Shown: in pieces, positions 38,126 to 41,683 of the stretch
Numbering within the stretch: position 1 is the first letter of the stretch
Layout: each line of letters starts with the position of its first letter
Assembly (NCBI GenBank): GCA_964560875.1
Contig: CAZLMW010000068.1
Span: 1-41,683, forward strand
Length of the DNA stretch: 41,683 bases
DNA from: CAZLMW01 sp964560875
Lineage (GTDB): Bacteria > Myxococcota_A > UBA9042
Reading direction: 5' to 3'
Notes under the pieces: generated by a model
Told to the model about the DNA's origin: nothing
The model's input: only the letters and a program-made list of their open reading frames with translations
Database searches by the model: none
Position numbers and translations under genes: made by a program

Positions 38126-39040
38126 ATGCAGATCGGCGAGTACCAAATCATCAACGGTCTCGCCCGCGGCGGCATGAGCGAGATCTTCGTCGCGCGCCAC
38201 GTTGACGCGACGGACGGTGAACGCGTGATCGTCAAACGGCTGCTGCCGTCGGCCAGCGAACGTAAGGACATGCGCGACATGTTCCTGGACGAAGGGCGGA
38301 TCACGGCGCTCTTCGATCATCCCCACGTCGTCGGCTGCTCACCGCCGGCCGAAGAAGACGGCAGCTGGTACCTCGTGATGGACTACGTCGAGGGGACCAA
38401 CCTGGGCCGCCTGCTCAGCTACATCCACCATCTTGGCTTCGGCCTTCCGATCCCGCTCTGCGCGTACGTCATCGCGTGTATCGCCGCGGGCCTCGACCAC
38501 GCGCATCGCATCGTGGACCCAGGCACCGGCGCTCCGTTGCGCATCATTCACCGCGATGTGTCGCCCGATAACATCCTCATCGGCGTGTCCGGCGAGGTGA
38601 AGATCACCGACTTCGGCATCGCGCACGGCCGCGGGCGGCGGACAAAGACCATGCACGGCGTGATCAAAGGCAAGTCTGGGTACATGTCCCCCGAACAGGC
38701 CAACGCCCATCCGTTGGATTGGCGCTCGGATCTGTTCAGCCTCGGAGTCGTCTTTCACGAGATGTTGACGCGGCAACCCCTCTACAGCGCCGACGCCGAA
38801 TTCATGGCCATGCAAAGGATCGCGCGGGAACCAGCGCCCGCGCCGTCATCTCTTTTTGCCGATGTCCCCAGGGAATTGGACGGCATCGCGCTCAAGGCGC
38901 TTGAGAAGGACCCTGCCGATCGCTTTCAGAGCGGCGCGGCGATGGCCCATGCGCTCGTCGTCTGGCTGCGCAAATCGAGATTCTCCAACGCCAGCGCGAT
39001 GTTCGCCGACTGGCTGGCCCAGCTCGCCGATCGCAGGTGA
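38126..39040 (+). CDS. Cytosolic Hanks-type Ser/Thr protein kinase
   Basis: The 304-residue protein is essentially a bare kinase domain. It has the Gly loop LARGGMSEIFVA, ATP-binding Lys37, the catalytic loop HRDVSPDN (Asp144), DFG (Asp162), and KGKSGYMSPEQ as the P+1 segment. The S/P-for-K/P change in HRDVSPDN is the usual form in myxobacterial kinases. No transmembrane helix or sensor domain follows; the tail is a short amphipathic segment ending LAQLADRR. ggag lies four bases before ATG 38126. The gene is divergent from ssnA over 78 bp, so shared control of that operon is possible. Confidence 0.92.
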   Translation: MQIGEYQIINGLARGGMSEIFVARHVDATDGERVIVKRLLPSASERKDMRDMFLDEGRITALFDHPHVVGCSPPAEEDGSWYLVMDYVEGTNLGRLLSYIHHLGFGLPIPLCAYVIACIAAGLDHAHRIVDPGTGAPLRIIHRDVSPDNILIGVSGEVKITDFGIAHGRGRRTKTMHGVIKGKSGYMSPEQANAHPLDWRSDLFSLGVVFHEMLTRQPLYSADAEFMAMQRIAREPAPAPSSLFADVPRELDGIALKALEKDPADRFQSGAAMAHALVVWLRKSRFSNASAMFADWLAQLADRR

Positions 39041-39066
39041 TCACGGCCCGAATCCGCGGGCGTCGT

Positions 39067-39711
39067 TCACTTCCCAGGCGGCCGGCAGAATTTCTCCGCA
39101 GAGCAGGTCATCTTGGCGCCGCCCTGAGGCTGCGGGCAGTCCGCGTCCTTATCGCAGGCAGGCACGCACAGCTTTCCGTCCGGCGTCTGCGCGCAGGTAC
39201 AGGACTTGGCCCCTTTCGGGCACTTGCCGCCGCAATCGCTGGCCTGTTTGCACGCGGTCGTGGGCGGTCCACCGGAGCTGCTTGGGCCCGATCCGCTCGA
39301 TGAACCCGAACCGCCCGATGAACCCGATCCGCTCGACGAACCCGAACCGCTCGATGAACCCGAGCCGCCCGATGAACCCGAGCTGGTGTTGCTTGGATCG
39401 ACACACTTGCCGTCGTAGCAGAATTCGTTGTCTGAGCAGTCGCCATTGCTCTTGCACGTCTTGGACGCATCGTTGTCCTGGCCGATGTCCGGCGCCAAGG
39501 TACCCGTGTCCGTGCCGCTCGAACCAATATCGCCCGTCCCGCCGCCGTCGGGGATTTCCAGCGCGTCGATCACCGGAACGGGGGCGCGGCAACCGAACCA
39601 CGCCAGCACCATCAGCGCGACGAGGGCGTGAACGACGGCGTGCGTGCCAGCGGGCGATCGGCCGCCGCCCACAGACTCGCATGACTCAGGTTGTGCTCGC
39701 CGAGGGGACAT
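39067..39711 (-). CDS. Cysteine-rich lipoprotein with Ser/Gly linker
   Basis: The 214-residue product has a long N-region and a hydrophobic core (VVHALVALMVLAWFGC) with a lipobox-like site at Cys41. After an Asp/Gly-rich linker comes a CKSNGDCSDNEFCYDGKC module, a Ser/Gly repeat of about 40 residues, and a C-terminal module with ten cysteines (CKQASDCGGKCPKGAKSC, CTCAQTPDGKLC). ATG 39711 has ggagg five bases upstream. It ends 26 bp from the convergent kinase and diverges from the NHL lipoprotein over 130 bp. Function unknown; the modules resemble disulfide-rich surface domains seen elsewhere in this window. Confidence 0.8.
   Translation of the reverse strand: MSPRRAQPESCESVGGGRSPAGTHAVVHALVALMVLAWFGCRAPVPVIDALEIPDGGGTGDIGSSGTDTGTLAPDIGQDNDASKTCKSNGDCSDNEFCYDGKCVDPSNTSSGSSGGSGSSSGSGSSSGSGSSGGSGSSSGSGPSSSGGPPTTACKQASDCGGKCPKGAKSCTCAQTPDGKLCVPACDKDADCPQPQGGAKMTCSAEKFCRPPGK
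39293..39382 (-). repeat. Five 18-bp tandem repeats encoding the Ser/Gly linker
   Basis: Five copies of the unit ccgctcgatgaacccgaa (variants at three positions) encode Ser/Gly hexapeptides on the minus strand. Copy number can change without loss of frame, so linker length may vary between strains. Confidence 0.85.
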
Positions 39712-39841
39712 GCCCTCCTCCCACGGCGCAAGCGTGCCAGATTCTCGGCCGCCGGTCGCAAAATCGACGTTCGGGCCGGTGGGCGGTATGGTCACAACGA
39801 CGTGCGGATCACGCGAAACGACCGCGCCAGGAGACTTGAGA

Positions 39842-41200
39842 ATGCGCACCGAATACCCCCTCATCGCGGTCGCCGTGATCGCGGTGCTCGGCTGCTCCCC
39901 CGCGGTTGACGAAGCGCCTGCGAGCGCGCCCTGCCCGGTTGGACAGGTGATCAATTGCACGTGCGAAGGTGGCGCCGCCGGCGAGAAGACATGCGGCGAC
40001 GACAAGAAATTCGGTGATTGCGTCTGCCCCGATGCCGGGCCGACCGACGCCGGCGGCAAGAAGAAACCCGACGCGATCACGGCCGGCGACGCAGGGACGA
40101 CCAAAGTAGAGGACGCCGGGACCACGGACGCCGGCCCGACAGCGAAGGACACAGCCGTCGCGGACATCGCGGCGGACGCTGGAAGTGACCCGGTCGACAC
40201 CGCGCCGCCGGTGGAGCTTGCGGCGCACGTCACGACCGTGGCTGGCAACGGCAACGCGGCTTCGACCGACGGCGTCGGCGCGGCGGCATCCTTCAATCGG
40301 CCGCTTGGGCTCGCCGTCCACAAGGGCGTCGTGTACGTCAGCGATCACCAGACCAACCGGATCCGAAAGATCGCCGCGGACGGCACGGTTTCGACGCTGG
40401 CCGGCAGCGGCTACGGCCACGCCGACGGCAAGGGCAGCGCGGCCAAATTCCGCAAACCCGCGGGGATGACCGCCGACAGCTTGGGCAACATCTACGTGGC
40501 GGATCGAGACAGCCACCGCATCCGCAAGATCACGCCCGATGGCACGGTCACGACGATCGCTGGCGTCGGCTCGAAGGGATCGGGCGACGGCGACGCGCTC
40601 AAGGCCGGGTTCCAGGGCCCCGAGGATATCGCGGCGACCCCAGCCGCCGTCTTTTACGTGGCAGATACGCTGAACAGCCGCGTGCGGCGAATCGAGAACG
40701 GCAAGGTCAAGACGGTGGGCTCGCCGGCGTCCGGATTCGCAGACGGCACGTTCAACTCCGCGAAGTTTACGCTGCCAGCGGCCATCGCCGGCGGTCCCAA
40801 GGGCGACCTGTTCGTGGCAGACACGCTCAACAACGCCGTGCGGCACCTTCAAGTCGGACCCAAGAAGATCGTAACGCTCGCCGGCAAGGGCGTGCCCGGA
40901 TCGGCCGATGGCAAGGGCAAGGCGGCAACGTTCAAGCTCCCGCGCGGCATCGCGGTCGGCGCGGACGGAACGGTCTACGTCGCCGATACCGGCAACCATC
41001 GGCTGCGGCGGGTCCTGGCGGACGGCACGGTCACCACGATCGCAGGCAGCAGTGCTGGCTTCAAGGACGCGACCGCCAACGGCGCGCTGTTCAACGAGCC
41101 GCGCGGCCTCGCGGTGGACCGCGATGCCAAGTACGCGACCGTCTACGTCGCTGACACGAAGAACCACCGCGTGCGCAAGTACTTCCTGGCGCCCAAATAG
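39842..41200 (+). CDS. NHL-repeat beta-propeller lipoprotein
   Basis: The 452-residue lipoprotein has lipobox AVLGC (Cys18), a short cysteine-containing segment (CPVGQVINCTCEGG to CVCPDAG) and an Asp/Ala/Thr linker to about residue 125. About six NHL blades follow, each with the pattern LAxxxxGNIYVADxxxHRIRKIxxDGTVTTIAG. The propeller probably binds a ligand at the cell surface; there is no catalytic motif. aggag eight bases before ATG 39842 fixes the start. It diverges from the Ser/Gly-linker lipoprotein, and the mobile-element debris begins 22 bp after its stop. Confidence 0.9.
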   Translation: MRTEYPLIAVAVIAVLGCSPAVDEAPASAPCPVGQVINCTCEGGAAGEKTCGDDKKFGDCVCPDAGPTDAGGKKKPDAITAGDAGTTKVEDAGTTDAGPTAKDTAVADIAADAGSDPVDTAPPVELAAHVTTVAGNGNAASTDGVGAAASFNRPLGLAVHKGVVYVSDHQTNRIRKIAADGTVSTLAGSGYGHADGKGSAAKFRKPAGMTADSLGNIYVADRDSHRIRKITPDGTVTTIAGVGSKGSGDGDALKAGFQGPEDIAATPAAVFYVADTLNSRVRRIENGKVKTVGSPASGFADGTFNSAKFTLPAAIAGGPKGDLFVADTLNNAVRHLQVGPKKIVTLAGKGVPGSADGKGKAATFKLPRGIAVGADGTVYVADTGNHRLRRVLADGTVTTIAGSSAGFKDATANGALFNEPRGLAVDRDAKYATVYVADTKNHRVRKYFLAPK

Positions 41201-41222
41201 TCGCACGGCGCCATCTTCTAAC

Positions 41223-41254
41223 CAGGGCCTGTCCCTGAATTGCGCACAATCCGA
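41223..41254 (+). repeat. 32-bp repeat, copy 2 (probable insertion-sequence end)
   Basis: Inverse copy of 20100-20131, beginning cagggcctgtccctg. It lies 123 bp beyond the 3' end of the broken IS5-family transposase, where a terminal inverted repeat would be expected. Sequence from here rightward is more AT-rich than the host genes. Confidence 0.65.
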
Positions 41255-41377
41255 CCGGTTTGTCGCTGGATTCTATTGCTGGTCCCGTAACAGTTTGAAA
41301 TAACTACTCTCTCACCAGCTCCCCGGGGAGAGAGAAACCTATTTAGATCAGCGCCTTGTAGCACTGCTAAAGGCAGC

Positions 41378-41662
41378 TCAAATCCTCAGCCAGCACTCAA
41401 TACAGCATAGCAACACTACAGCCGTGTAGTTGCGAAGCGTCTTCTCGTAGCCAGTGGCGAACCGCCGCGCCTGCTTGAACAGCGCGAATGTGCATTCGAC
41501 GGCGCTGCGCGCCTTGTAGAGCTCAGCGTCGTGCGGCAGCGCGGTCTTGCGCACCGACTTGCTCGGGATCACCGCTTCGCAGTCCATCGAGGCAAGCTGC
41601 TCGCGGAGCGCGTTGCTATCGTGATCAACAGGGGCGTGGTCGAGTCCATCTCCCGGCGGCAC
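41378..41662 (-). pseudogene. IS5-family transposase, C-terminal fragment
   Basis: About 80 residues match the end of IS5-type DDE transposases: DSNALREQL, VIPSKSVRKTALPHD, ELYKARSAVECTFALFKQARRFATGYEK and NYTAVVLLCCIECWL. The Glu of AVECTF is the likely third catalytic acid. A TAG at 41675-41677 closes the frame upstream, so the N-terminal two thirds are missing, perhaps displaced by another element. Confidence 0.75.
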
Positions 41663-41683
41663 GTCGACCGCATCCTAAAAGGG
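41600..41683 (+). mobile_element. Possible start of an IS630-like transposase segment at window edge
   Basis: One plus-strand frame reads RGVVESISRRHVDRILKG and is open to the window end. It resembles the helix-turn-helix region of IS630-type transposases. It overlaps the place where the IS5 fragment loses similarity, which fits a nested insertion. The stretch is short, so the call is tentative. Confidence 0.3.

Overview
The window looks like a draft contig from a high-GC Myxococcota/deltaproteobacterial-type bacterium. The reasons are the many lipoproteins with Asp-rich or Ser/Gly-rich linkers after the lipobox, the very long cysteine-rich surface proteins with 'CDDGxxCT' modules, two Hanks-type Ser/Thr kinases (one with a transmembrane segment and a Pro/Ala-rich tail), and frequent TTG/GTG starts. 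The assignment is an inference from style; no rRNA or other marker gene is present. A run of exactly 100 N shows a scaffold gap inside one gene.

Layout. 341-5228 (+): a very large GH57 glycoside hydrolase lipoprotein and an alpha/beta-hydrolase lipoprotein. 5269-7617 (-): an RhlE-like DEAD-box helicase with an RGG-type tail and a DUF3592 membrane protein, divergent from a thioredoxin (7652, +). 8059-8554: a tiny lipoprotein ORF and a decayed domain. 8555-13303 (-): a coupled run of a somatomedin-B-like cysteine-rich lipoprotein, a TPR membrane protein and a Ser/Thr kinase, preceded by a PduO-type cobalamin adenosyltransferase. 13592-19504 (+): a hyperacidic protein, a 1389-residue zinc metalloprotease lipoprotein, MutT and an unknown helical protein. 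19505-20250: a graveyard with a cysteine-rich fragment, an orphan signal peptide, a hairpin and one copy of a 32-bp repeat. 20276-28731 (+): two tandem, translationally coupled paralogues of about 1500 residues (cysteine-rich modules plus beta-propeller-like repeats), the first with a frameshift and the assembly gap. 28777-30637 (+): a propeller protein whose signal peptide is cut off by an in-frame TGA, then a dCMP deaminase.

31254-38047 (-) is the most unusual part. It holds six co-directional, nearly touching genes: ssnA, a short-form ygfK, a 2-oxoglutarate/Fe(II) oxygenase, a MoaD/ThiS-like ubiquitin fold ending in GG, an Asp-box beta-propeller and a secreted EEP-fold hydrolase. SsnA and YgfK belong to the purine/selenium-dependent molybdenum hydroxylase gene sets of other bacteria. 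Here the hydroxylase is absent, YgfK lacks its FAD/NAD(P) domain, and an intrinsic-terminator-like hairpin lies between ssnA and ygfK.

38126-41200 holds a cytosolic-type kinase divergent from ssnA and two divergent lipoproteins (Ser/Gly-linker cysteine-rich; NHL propeller). The right edge (41223-41683) is insertion-sequence debris: the inverted second copy of the 32-bp repeat, a truncated IS5-family transposase and possibly the start of an IS630-like element. No tRNA, rRNA or CRISPR was found.
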